Assembly: GCA_035536535.1 (NCBI GenBank)
Contig: DATLNZ010000018.1
Location: forward strand, 1 to 45,251
Direction of reading: 5' to 3'
From: Actinomycetota bacterium
Lineage (GTDB): Bacteria; Actinomycetota; JAICYB01
DNA length: 45,251 nucleotides
The position numbers were made by a program, and so were the translations under genes. This document shows positions 7,114-14,619 of this stretch, in pieces. The notes below the pieces were generated by a model. The model ran no database searches, had not been told where the DNA came from, and saw nothing but the letters and a program-made list of their open reading frames with translations. Position 1 is the stretch's first letter. The number at the start of each line of letters is the position of its first letter.

Positions 7114-8903
7114 GTCACTCCCGCGCATCCAGTGGCCGAGATCGACCCCATGGTCATGTCCACGATCGAGTCGGTGACTGTGACGCCGGGGAGGCCGAGG
7201 CCGGGGGAGACGTCGATGCTCAGCCGCGCCCGGATGCTCATCGCCGTGTACTGAGCGGTCCACCTGCGCTCGCCGTTGGGTCCGACGACCCCGTTGAGGG
7301 AGTCCTTCGCGGGCGTGAAGGCGTCGACGGTGTACTCGAAGCGCAGGGTCGTGAGACCGCTGACGATGCTGCCGGACAGAGTCTGGGAGTAGCCGGCGAA
7401 ACCCGCGGCCGACGGCGAGATCGTCTTGTTGCAGGTGGCCCCGACGCGTGAGTCGCAAGCACCGGCGGGCAAGGCGGCCAGGGGGTCGTGCAGGCGCAGG
7501 ACGATGCCGCTGGGGACCGAGACCGACGGAGCAGCTGAGGGCGTGCCTTCCCCGGCGGTGGTGGCCGCGGAGTAGGAGAAGGCGTCGGCGGAGACGAGCC
7601 CGCCGGGCAGCACGCCGGCGATCCGCATGAACGTGGTGGCACCCGCGGTACCCGAGGCTCTCGAGAGGATCTCGCGTGACGCAGAGACCGTGTTGGAGTC
7701 GATGCTCTGAGAGACCGACGGTGACCCCAGCGCCAGGACGTCCATCGACTGGGCCGTCAGTCCGGCGGCGCCGATGTTCTGGACCGCGGTCAGGTTGCTC
7801 GGGCCGCCACCGGTGCCCGACTCGTACGGCAGTGCGTCGTCCGGAGCAGGCGAACCGTCGCCGACGGCGTTGCTGGCGTCCGCCAGGCACGACACGGGAG
7901 ACGAGATCGACGACTGCGCGATCATCAGGTCGACGTCGTCGAGCTGGGTTATCTGAGTGGCCGGAAGCCCGGACCAGGAGTCCGTCTTCTCGTCCGGGAC
8001 CTGGCTGGTCGAGCTGGGGTCGTCGTCGGCCGAGGCAACAACGGGGCGCTCCTCCCCGTACGTGTTGCCGGACCCCTGCAGATAGGAGGACTTGCCCGCG
8101 CACGAAACGTTGGAGGTGACGCGGTGCTTGATCGCTCCGTTGGTTTCAGGCATCCCGATGATGACGGGACCCGCGCTCGTCGCGTTGGCGTTCAAAGCCT
8201 GAGCAAGGCTCCCGCTGGCCAGCCGGACTGACGCCGAACCTCCGAGGGCTGCGGCCGTGGCGGACATCGGGACGGTGATGGAACCGGCCGGAACCAGTCC
8301 GCTTTCGGAGACGAGGGTCTGCGCTCGAACTTGATTCTCAGCGGCGCCCTGGGTCCCGCGGGGGTCCCAGGAGACGCGACCGAGGACTCTCTTGTAATCG
8401 GTGACCCCGTCGGCATTGTCGTCGACGGCCGTGACGTAGATGTACCGCGTCAAGGTGCTGGCTCCCCGGTTGATCGTCGCCTGGTGGGGGTTGAACGGGT
8501 GTCCTGCGCCCTGGGTGGCCCAGACGATGGGCTCCGTGCGGTTGGCGGCGGTATCGACCAGGTACCGGTACGAGCCGGACTGGTTGACGATCAACGGGTC
8601 CGTGGCGATCGTGGGGTCCTGTCCCGCGGGGGCAAGGCCGAGGTTGTCATAGGACAGGCTGCGGGCGAACTCCAGGACCCGCGTCAGCTCCTGGGTGGCA
8701 ACCTCCCGCTGCTTGCCGCGAAGGACGCCCTTCATCCCGCTAGCCAGCGAGGACATGAGCAGGACCATGACCGCCGAAAGGATCATCATCGCCACGACGA
8801 CCTCGACAATCGACAGCCCCGCTTCCGGGTGGCGGTCCCGGAGCCGGGCGCCCAGGCGTGCGCACAGGCCGGTGCGTCTCCTTGTTTCATGCGGTCTATG
8901 CAT
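7104..8903 (-). CDS. PilV-like prepilin with large C-terminal domain
   Basis: A 599-residue protein. Its long basic leader ends RHPEAG, followed by LSIVEVVVAMMILSAVMVLL: a prepilin-peptidase site with Glu5 and a hydrophobic helix. The large exported domain is Ser/Thr/Ala-rich, with scattered cysteines that could form disulfides (VSCAGKSSY, PVSCLADAS, CDSRVGATCNKT). At this size it is far longer than classical PilV (usually under 200 residues), so an added adhesin-like or structural domain is likely. AGGAGG (8915-8920) is 11 nt before ATG at 8903 and 8 nt before an in-frame TTG at 8906, which may be the true start. It is the first gene of the prepilin operon. The function of the C-terminal domain is not recognised. 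Confidence 0.75.
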   Translation of the reverse strand: MHRPHETRRRTGLCARLGARLRDRHPEAGLSIVEVVVAMMILSAVMVLLMSSLASGMKGVLRGKQREVATQELTRVLEFARSLSYDNLGLAPAGQDPTIATDPLIVNQSGSYRYLVDTAANRTEPIVWATQGAGHPFNPHQATINRGASTLTRYIYVTAVDDNADGVTDYKRVLGRVSWDPRGTQGAAENQVRAQTLVSESGLVPAGSITVPMSATAAALGGSASVRLASGSLAQALNANATSAGPVIIGMPETNGAIKHRVTSNVSCAGKSSYLQGSGNTYGEERPVVASADDDPSSTSQVPDEKTDSWSGLPATQITQLDDVDLMIAQSSISSPVSCLADASNAVGDGSPAPDDALPYESGTGGGPSNLTAVQNIGAAGLTAQSMDVLALGSPSVSQSIDSNTVSASREILSRASGTAGATTFMRIAGVLPGGLVSADAFSYSAATTAGEGTPSAAPSVSVPSGIVLRLHDPLAALPAGACDSRVGATCNKTISPSAAGFAGYSQTLSGSIVSGLTTLRFEYTVDAFTPAKDSLNGVVGPNGERRWTAQYTAMSIRARLSIDVSPGLGLPGVTVTDSIVDMTMGSISATGCAGVTCA

Positions 8904-9158
8904 CAATGGGAGTTCCTCCTACTGTTAACAACGCCCCAGCCAAGCACGACGAGACCGCCTAGGTGTGCTGGGAGAGTGACGAATAAGAACTAGTTCGTTC
9001 CGGTCCAGCGTCGATCTCCGGACCTCGCCCTAGGCGAAGCGGCGCAGCCCATCATGGCCCGGAAGGCGTCACCGCGCCGTTACGAGACCACCCGCGCCGG
9101 CGTGAACGGCGCAGGTCAGAGCCGCGGCGCGGGGCGGGGAGCCCGGAAAGGCGGGGCC
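8904..9158. other. Non-coding gap with upstream region of the prepilin operon
   Basis: 255 bp between the end of the transporter operon and the pilV-like start, both on the minus strand. It holds the pilV-like RBS (AGGAGG, 8915-8920), the AT-richer segment around 8975-9000 with the perfect 10-bp palindrome GAACTAGTTC (8987-8996), and a 5-bp-arm inverted repeat TCGCC-CTA-GGCGA near 9025. The palindrome could be an operator half-pair. No TANNNT element with good spacing and no T-rich terminator was seen, so the promoter position is unknown. Confidence 0.4.
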
Positions 9159-9653
9159 TCAGGGTTTGCAGATGCGGCAGGGGGCCAGCCCGCGGTCCCT
9201 CGCCTCGCCGGACGAAACCACGTCGGCCCCCTCACGTCCGGAGGCGAGCCTGCAGTCCGGTCGGTGGTAGCTGGAGGAGCCGGCCACCACCAGTCCGTTT
9301 CGAGACGCTTTGGGTGCTGCCCGGCCCGCGGGCGTGACGGCCACCGGGGCGGCGGCCTGGACCCGCTCCAGGACCTCCCCCAACTCCCGAAGGCGCTCCT
9401 CGAGGGCCACCCGGTCGCGCTTGGTGCTCTGGATGAAGATGATGCTCAGGCCGACCAGGATCAGGGACAGGCCCCCGACACCCCCGGAGATCAGGTACGG
9501 GATCTGCCCGGGAGTGTGGTCCAGGTTCGCGGCCCCGTTCCAGGCGACGAAGATGAACAAAAAGCCGAGCCCGATCAGTGCCATGGCCAGATAGGTCGTG
9601 ATCTTGAAAGCGTCCCGGGCCACGCCGGACGAAAGATCCTGAAGTCGCCGCAT
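9159..9653 (-). CDS. Small two-helix membrane protein with Ada-like Cys/His tail
   Basis: 164-residue protein. Two membrane helices come early (ITTYLAMALIGLGFLFIFVA and YLISGGVGGLSLILVGLSII). A short coiled-coil-like stretch follows (ALEERLRELGEVLERVQ), then a C-terminal tail with the pattern YHRPDC...GLAPCRICKP. The H-x2-D-C...C-x2-C spacing resembles the small metal-binding module of the Ada N-terminus type, which occurs as a C-terminal appendage in many bacterial proteins. The start at 9653 was chosen because GGAGGG lies a few nt upstream and the start is 13 nt after the livF stop. As the last gene of the liv-type operon it may help or regulate the transporter, but that is inferred from position only. 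Confidence 0.7.
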   Translation of the reverse strand: MRRLQDLSSGVARDAFKITTYLAMALIGLGFLFIFVAWNGAANLDHTPGQIPYLISGGVGGLSLILVGLSIIFIQSTKRDRVALEERLRELGEVLERVQAAAPVAVTPAGRAAPKASRNGLVVAGSSSYHRPDCRLASGREGADVVSSGEARDRGLAPCRICKP

Positions 9654-9666
9654 CAGCCCTCCGAGG

Positions 9667-10383
9667 TCATGCCGGCGCGCCCATGTACGCCTCGCGCAGG
9701 GCCGTCCCTTCCCGGACCTCCTGCCCACGGGCCTGGTACACCAGCGTGCCCTTCTCTATGACGAAAGCGCGGTCGGCAATCTTCAGTGCTCCGATGTTCT
9801 GCTCCACGAGGATGACCGTCACGCCCGACTCGTTGATCTGCTTGATGATGTCGAAGACCAGCTTGACGATGACGGGGGCAAGCCCCAGGGAGGCCTCGTC
9901 GATCAGCAGCAGGCGGGGGTCTCCCATCATCGCCCGCGCGATCGCCAGCATCTGCTGCTCGCCTCCTGACAGGGTTCCCGCCATCTGCTCGCGCCGTTCG
10001 CGCAGCCGCGGGAAGTAGTCGTAGGCCATGTCCGTCTGCCGCTGGACGAAGGCCTTGTCGCGCCGCTTGGTCCAGCCGCCGATCATCATGTTTTTGTCCA
10101 CGGTCAGCCCCGGGAATACACGGCGTCCCTCGGGTGACAGAACGACCCGCCGGCCCACCATGTGCTTGGCGTCCTTGCCCGTGACCTCCTCGCCGTCGAA
10201 GACGACTTTGCCCCCCGTGGGCTTGAGCAGGCCCGCGAGGCACATCATCGTCGTCGTCTTCCCGGCGCCGTTCAGACCCAGCAGGACCCCCGTCTCGCCC
10301 TCCTCGACCTCGAAGTCCAGCCCGTAGAGGACGGCAAGGTCGCCGTAGCCGGCGGTGAGGCCGGACACCTCAAGCAGCGCCAT
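9667..10383 (-). CDS. livF: Branched-chain amino acid-type ABC transporter ATPase LivF
   Basis: 238-residue cytoplasmic ATPase that pairs with LivG to energise uptake. It has Walker A (GLNGAGKTT), the signature LSGGEQQMLAIARAMM, Walker B (LLLIDEASLGLAP) and the switch-region His replaced by Gln in ILVEQNIG, as is usual for LivF (VEQN). Length and the LivF-specific MALLEVSGLTAGYGDLAVLY start fit the family. It overlaps the upstream livG by 14 nt. It is the fifth transporter gene of an operon transcribed from about 15870 leftwards. The family handles Leu/Ile/Val, and close relatives transport amides or other small amino compounds, so the substrate is not fixed by this sequence. Confidence 0.93.
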   Translation of the reverse strand: MALLEVSGLTAGYGDLAVLYGLDFEVEEGETGVLLGLNGAGKTTTMMCLAGLLKPTGGKVVFDGEEVTGKDAKHMVGRRVVLSPEGRRVFPGLTVDKNMMIGGWTKRRDKAFVQRQTDMAYDYFPRLRERREQMAGTLSGGEQQMLAIARAMMGDPRLLLIDEASLGLAPVIVKLVFDIIKQINESGVTVILVEQNIGALKIADRAFVIEKGTLVYQARGQEVREGTALREAYMGAPA

Positions 10384-11155
10384 GTGAGTCCTCCACGTCG
10401 CCCCCCAGGTACGCCGCGACCACCTCTGGGTGCGAACGGACCGCCTCGGGTTCGCCGTCCACTAGAAGCTGGCCGAAGTTCAGCACGTAGATGTAGTCAC
10501 ACACGCGGACGACCAGCGGCACGTGGTGCTCGATCATCACGATCGTCAGGCCGAGCTCGCGACGCATCTCCAGGAGCCTGTCGCCGAACGCATAAGACTC
10601 CTCGGGACCGACCCCCGCCGACGGCTCGTCGAGCAGCAGCAGGTCGGGGTCCGTGGCCAGGACCGCCGCCACCTCCACCATCTTCAGCGTCCCGTAGGGC
10701 ATCCCGGGCAGCAGGGCGTCGCGAAGATGGGCCAGAGACATGAAATCCAGCACCTGCATGGCCCGGTCCACCAGGGCCCTTTCCTGCGCGAACGAAAGGG
10801 GGGCCCCGACGATGCCCGGAATGGCTCCGTACTCGATGGCCATGTGCTGGGCCAAAAGCATGTTCTCTAGGACCGTCATCGACTTCACGAGTCCAACGGT
10901 CTGGAAGGTCCGTCCGATTCCGAGCGCGGCACGCTTGTGGGGGGGCAGCTCGGAGACGTCCTCCCCGCGATAGCTGATCCGTCCCGAGGTCTGCTTGTAA
11001 AACCCGGTGATGCAGTTGAACAGCGTCGTCTTGCCCGCGCCGTTGGGGCCGATCAGCCCCACGATCTCCCATTCGTTGACGGTGAGGTTGACGCTGTCCA
11101 GCGCCTGGACGCCCCCGAACCGGATGGAGACCTCGTTGACCTCAAGGACGGACAT
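10370..11155 (-). CDS. livG: Branched-chain amino acid-type ABC transporter ATPase LivG
   Basis: 261-residue ATPase partner of LivF. It has Walker A (GLIGPNGAGKTTLFN), Walker B (LLLLDEPSAGVGPEES) and a switch His (MIEHHVPLV). The ABC signature is atypical: the LSGGQ position reads MPYGTLKMVEVA, a YG-type variant of the kind seen in many LivG proteins, which keeps only part of the consensus. The start is ATG at 11155, inside the 3' end of livM (14-nt overlap). It should form a LivG-LivF heterodimer under the LivH-LivM membrane pair. Confidence 0.93.
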   Translation of the reverse strand: MSVLEVNEVSIRFGGVQALDSVNLTVNEWEIVGLIGPNGAGKTTLFNCITGFYKQTSGRISYRGEDVSELPPHKRAALGIGRTFQTVGLVKSMTVLENMLLAQHMAIEYGAIPGIVGAPLSFAQERALVDRAMQVLDFMSLAHLRDALLPGMPYGTLKMVEVAAVLATDPDLLLLDEPSAGVGPEESYAFGDRLLEMRRELGLTIVMIEHHVPLVVRVCDYIYVLNFGQLLVDGEPEAVRSHPEVVAAYLGGDVEDSHGAA

Positions 11156-12281
11156 CGGCCCCCCCGGCGAAAGTCGGCTTGCCCTCGTGCATGGCGGCCA
11201 GGCGGAACCGGTCGCCCTGGAACCACCGAACGATGGGACGGATCTGCTGTCCGATCCCGCCCGGGAACTGAATGAGCGTGAGGATCAGAAGAAGGGACCC
11301 GACTGCCGGAACGAGCAGTGCCGGCTCCTTCGCCACGTCCAGAATCCACCTGAACGCGCCGCCGATGAGGGGCTTGGTCGCCAGCCAGTCCAGGGCCGTC
11401 ACCAGGTACTTGTCCAGCAGGGCGAAGAACACCGAGCCGAAGATCACGCCCAGCCGTGAGCCGAGTCCCCCGACCACCGTCATGAGAACGAACTCCAGCG
11501 CGAGGAAAAAGCTGAACGGCGTCGCTGTGACGTCCTTGACCAGGTGGCCCAGCAATCCGCCGGCAAGTCCCGCCACCATCCCCGAAAGCACGAAGGCCAG
11601 GAGCTTGTAGGCCATGACGTTGATGCCCATCGATGCAGCCACCCTCTCGGAATCCCGGACCGCCTGCACCGCGCGTCCCGCCTTTGTCTGGATGAACCGC
11701 CAGTCCAGATAAGCGATCACTGCCAGGAAGGCGAGGCAAAGGTACGCATACGTGTTGTCGGACTCGAGCCAAGTCGGGCGCGGTGCCGCCAGCCCCGCCC
11801 CGCCTCCGGTGAAGGGGCGGAACAGGAAGATGGTCCTTTCGGCAACGGCTCCGTATGCCAGCGTCACCAGCGCGAGGTACAGCCCCCTGACGCGCAGCGC
11901 AGCGCCCCCCAGGACGAGAGCGGCAAGCCCGCCGGAAAGTGCGGCCGCGGGAAGAGCCATGGCGAAGTCCAGCTTCAGCGTGGTCACGACGAAAGCGGTT
12001 GTAAAGGCCCCGATCCCGACAAAGGCCTGGTGCCCGAGGGAGATCTGCCCGGCGTGGCCAAGCAGCAGGTTCATGGACAACCCGACCATGGCGAAGATCG
12101 CCGCGTACGAGATGTGGCTCGCGTTGAAGTCCGGAACAACGGCGGTCAGGACAAGTAGGCCTGCCACGAGGGCGGCGAGCAGAGCCCGTCGGACGATCCA
12201 TCCGGTGCGGCTCGGCCGCCACGTCCGGCCCGCGGGCTCGATGACATGGATCTCGGCCGTCTGATCGACGTCCACAGCCAT
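11142..12281 (-). CDS. livM: Branched-chain amino acid-type ABC transporter permease LivM
   Basis: 379-residue polytopic permease. A cytoplasmic N-terminus of about 30 residues is followed by some nine or ten membrane helices. The typical LivM signatures are present: SMNLLLGHAGQISLGHQAFVG, a loop with RAVQAVRDSERVAASMGIN (the EAA-like coupling motif), and GGLGSRLGVIFGSVFFALLD near the end. The ATG at 12281 was chosen because GGAGG lies just upstream and because the ATG interlocks with the livH stop as TGATG, a coupled start. An open frame continues further upstream, but it is antisense-like sequence inside livH and is not part of the protein. It pairs with LivH to form the pore. Confidence 0.93.
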   Translation of the reverse strand: MAVDVDQTAEIHVIEPAGRTWRPSRTGWIVRRALLAALVAGLLVLTAVVPDFNASHISYAAIFAMVGLSMNLLLGHAGQISLGHQAFVGIGAFTTAFVVTTLKLDFAMALPAAALSGGLAALVLGGAALRVRGLYLALVTLAYGAVAERTIFLFRPFTGGGAGLAAPRPTWLESDNTYAYLCLAFLAVIAYLDWRFIQTKAGRAVQAVRDSERVAASMGINVMAYKLLAFVLSGMVAGLAGGLLGHLVKDVTATPFSFFLALEFVLMTVVGGLGSRLGVIFGSVFFALLDKYLVTALDWLATKPLIGGAFRWILDVAKEPALLVPAVGSLLLILTLIQFPGGIGQQIRPIVRWFQGDRFRLAAMHEGKPTFAGGADVRP

Positions 12282-13135
12282 CAGGCCTCCTTCCCCAGAA
12301 GCCCTTGGGGCCTGATGAAAAGGACCACCATCAGGGCGATGAACACCCCGAGCAGGTCCGCGCCCGCGATCTCGGGGAACAGGTATCCGAAGAACGACTC
12401 GACGAGCCCGACCACGAAACCTCCGGCCACCGCCCCCGGGATGCTGGTGATCCCACCCAGGACGGCCGCCGTGAACCCCGGGATCAGTCGCCGCGACGTC
12501 ATGAATCCCGGAGTGAACGCGTCGATCGGAGCGAACAGCATGCCTGCGATCGCGCCGAACAGTGCCGCCATGCCCCACGTGAGCATCGACATCCTGCGCG
12601 TGTCCAGGCCGGCTATCCGCGCGGCGAACGGCTCCTGGGACGTAGCGAGAAGAGCCGTGCCGATCGGGCGCGTGAAGAAGAAGCCCAGCAGCGCAAGGAC
12701 GACCACCAGACCGATCACGATGAGGATCTCCTGGCGGGCCACGTTGGTCCCGAAAGAGAATGCGGGGCCCTTCCACATAGGCGCAATCGACCTGGCCTTC
12801 GCCTCACCGAGAATGATCTGGACGGCGATCGAGAACAGGGCGACGCCGGCGGTGGCCACGAGCAGCGTCACGGGCGGGCCGCCCGACAGCGGCCGGACCA
12901 CGAGAAACTCCGTACCGAGCCCGAAGAGAACCCCGACGATGACGCCTGCCAGGGCCGCGAGAAGCCACCCGTGCCCTCGTTCGAGCACCGCCCAGGCCGC
13001 GAAGGTGGCGACGGTGCCGAATTCTCCCTGCGCGAAGTTGAACTGCCTGCTTGCCTTGTAGACGATCACGATGCCGAGCGCCATCAGGCCGTAGCCAGCG
13101 CCGACGATCAGACCTATGACCAGTGAGGAGAACAT
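12281..13135 (-). CDS. livH: Branched-chain amino acid-type ABC transporter permease LivH
   Basis: 284-residue polytopic permease with eight or so membrane helices. Signatures include GAGYGLMALGIVIVYKASRQ and NFAQGEFGTVATFAAW at the N-terminus (typical of LivH), and a coupling loop ATSQEPFAARIAGLDTRRM that should contact the ATPases. GGITSIPGAVAGGFVVGLVE near the C-terminus is also diagnostic. ATG start; 71 nt separate it from the upstream livK stop. Its stop interlocks with the livM start (TGATG). Confidence 0.93.
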   Translation of the reverse strand: MFSSLVIGLIVGAGYGLMALGIVIVYKASRQFNFAQGEFGTVATFAAWAVLERGHGWLLAALAGVIVGVLFGLGTEFLVVRPLSGGPPVTLLVATAGVALFSIAVQIILGEAKARSIAPMWKGPAFSFGTNVARQEILIVIGLVVVLALLGFFFTRPIGTALLATSQEPFAARIAGLDTRRMSMLTWGMAALFGAIAGMLFAPIDAFTPGFMTSRRLIPGFTAAVLGGITSIPGAVAGGFVVGLVESFFGYLFPEIAGADLLGVFIALMVVLFIRPQGLLGKEA

Positions 13136-13206
13136 CCAGCAGACCTCGCCTCGAACCGCCCCGGAAGGCGCAATCCTACAGCGTCACCCGCTGCCCACGG
13201 CCCGGC

Positions 13207-14619
13207 TCAAAACCCGCTTGCGAAGGCCTTCTCGGTCTTGTAGGTCCTCGAGGTGCAGTCCGCCCTCAGGAGGTGGACCTGGCTCGAGCCGAAGTGGTTG
13301 GTCGGCGAGTTCTGGATGGGCGGAAAGACACCGGACTGCACCGCCGCCTTCTCGCTGGACAGGATGAACGACCCCCTCGACACATCCGGGCCTGCCGCCT
13401 CGAACAACTTGTGCAGGGTCTTGTTGAGCCCCCAGAGAGCGATGCCGAGGTCATCGCCGGCGGATCCGTTCTTTTCGCGATACGCCTTGTTGTAGGACGG
13501 GTCCAAAGAGTCGATCACGTCGGTGCCGGGGAACGGGGAGAAGAACCTCCCCTTTTCCATGGCGTTTCCGCTGGTGGGACAGCCGGTGCCCAGCACGTCG
13601 TTGAGTCCCTTGCTGATGCCGACGCCGACCCACCACGGTCGGTAGCCTCCGGTCCGCGCGGTCAGCTGGATGTAGTGGAGGGGCGCGGTGAGGATATAAA
13701 CCACCTCGGCCCCCGAACTCTGCAGGGCCGTAGCCGTCTGCTGATACTCAGAGGCGGAGGGGTTCTTGGACATCTTTCGCTCAAGCACCAGCTTCTTGGA
13801 CCCCATCGCCTTGACGAACGAGTCGCGCGCGTCCTGGAAGTTCGGCGTGTTGGTGTAGACCATCGCGACCTTGTCCTGGAAGCCGGACAGGTCCGGGTGC
13901 CGCTGGACCAACTGCCAGAGCAGCGGGCCCTGCTGGGCGTAGGACATCGACACGGCGAAGTAGTTCTTGAGGTTGCGCAGCCCGATCTCGGTCGTGCCAG
14001 CGGACAGGTACGGAATGCCCTTGCTCGCGGCATAGCGGGCGCATGCCTGGATCTGGTCGGTGCCTCCGGCTCCGACCAGCAAAAAGACCTTGTCCTGCTC
14101 CGCGAGCTTGCGGCACCGGTCTACGGCCGTCGTGGGGTTGTAGTCGTCGTTTTCAAAGAAGATCTTCACGGTCCGGCCGTGCACTTTGGGCGCCCCGGAC
14201 CATGTCCAGTAGATGTCGCGGCCCTTGGCAAACGCCGAGGCCGGGAACGGAGCGGCACCGGTGACGGGCGCGTGGATCCCGATGCGGATCTCTGTCTCGC
14301 TGATACCGGTCTTGTCGCCGGCCTTCACGTTGCCCGCAGCCGGACCGCCTCCGCCTGCGGCTCCGCCCGCACGACCTGCCGCGGCCCCGGCTGCGCCGGC
14401 TGCGCCTCCGGCGGCCCCGCCGGCGGCTCCCGCGGCCGCACCGGCATCGCCCGCAGCGCCGGCCCCGGCTTCCCCGGAGGCCTCCTCTCCTGCGGCGCCC
14501 GCGGCCAGCCCCGACTCGCCCGACGTCAGCCCCTGGTGCACGCCCGGCTTCTGGCCGCAAGCGGCGAGCACCATCAGCACCGCAAACGCCAGGGCCTGGA
14601 CCCGCAGGTTCTTCTTCAA
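13207..14619 (-). CDS. livK: Branched-chain amino acid-type substrate-binding lipoprotein LivK
   Basis: 470-residue extracytoplasmic receptor that delivers substrate to LivHM. TTG start, chosen because it yields a clean lipoprotein signal (VQALAFAVLMVLAAC, lipidated Cys at 21) and because the TTG interlocks with the upstream stop as TTGA. A linker of about 50 residues made almost only of Ala, Gly and acidic residues follows. The periplasmic-binding-protein type 1 domain then runs from about residue 85 (ETEIRIGIHAPVTG) to the end, with FFENDDYNPTTAVDRCRKLA and LVGAGGTDQIQACARYAASK as in the LivK/AmiC superfamily. The linker probably spaces the receptor from the membrane or wall. The ligand cannot be predicted. 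Confidence 0.9.
   Translation of the reverse strand: MKKNLRVQALAFAVLMVLAACGQKPGVHQGLTSGESGLAAGAAGEEASGEAGAGAAGDAGAAAGAAGGAAGGAAGAAGAAAGRAGGAAGGGGPAAGNVKAGDKTGISETEIRIGIHAPVTGAAPFPASAFAKGRDIYWTWSGAPKVHGRTVKIFFENDDYNPTTAVDRCRKLAEQDKVFLLVGAGGTDQIQACARYAASKGIPYLSAGTTEIGLRNLKNYFAVSMSYAQQGPLLWQLVQRHPDLSGFQDKVAMVYTNTPNFQDARDSFVKAMGSKKLVLERKMSKNPSASEYQQTATALQSSGAEVVYILTAPLHYIQLTARTGGYRPWWVGVGISKGLNDVLGTGCPTSGNAMEKGRFFSPFPGTDVIDSLDPSYNKAYREKNGSAGDDLGIALWGLNKTLHKLFEAAGPDVSRGSFILSSEKAAVQSGVFPPIQNSPTNHFGSSQVHLLRADCTSRTYKTEKAFASGF

Noticed and set aside
7114-8103. Upstream extension of the pilW-like frame to 8103
   Set aside because: The extension is Arg-rich shadow of the pilV-like gene; the prepilin signal and cleavage site sit directly after ATG 7113.
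12282-12776. Longer livM start upstream
   Set aside because: Residues encoded there are shadow of livH and not membrane-like; ATG 12281 has an RBS and the TGATG junction.
14334-14500. Tandem GCC/GGC-rich repeats as a possible repeat array or CRISPR
   Set aside because: Repeats are codon-level and imperfect, coding for the LivK linker; there are no spacers.
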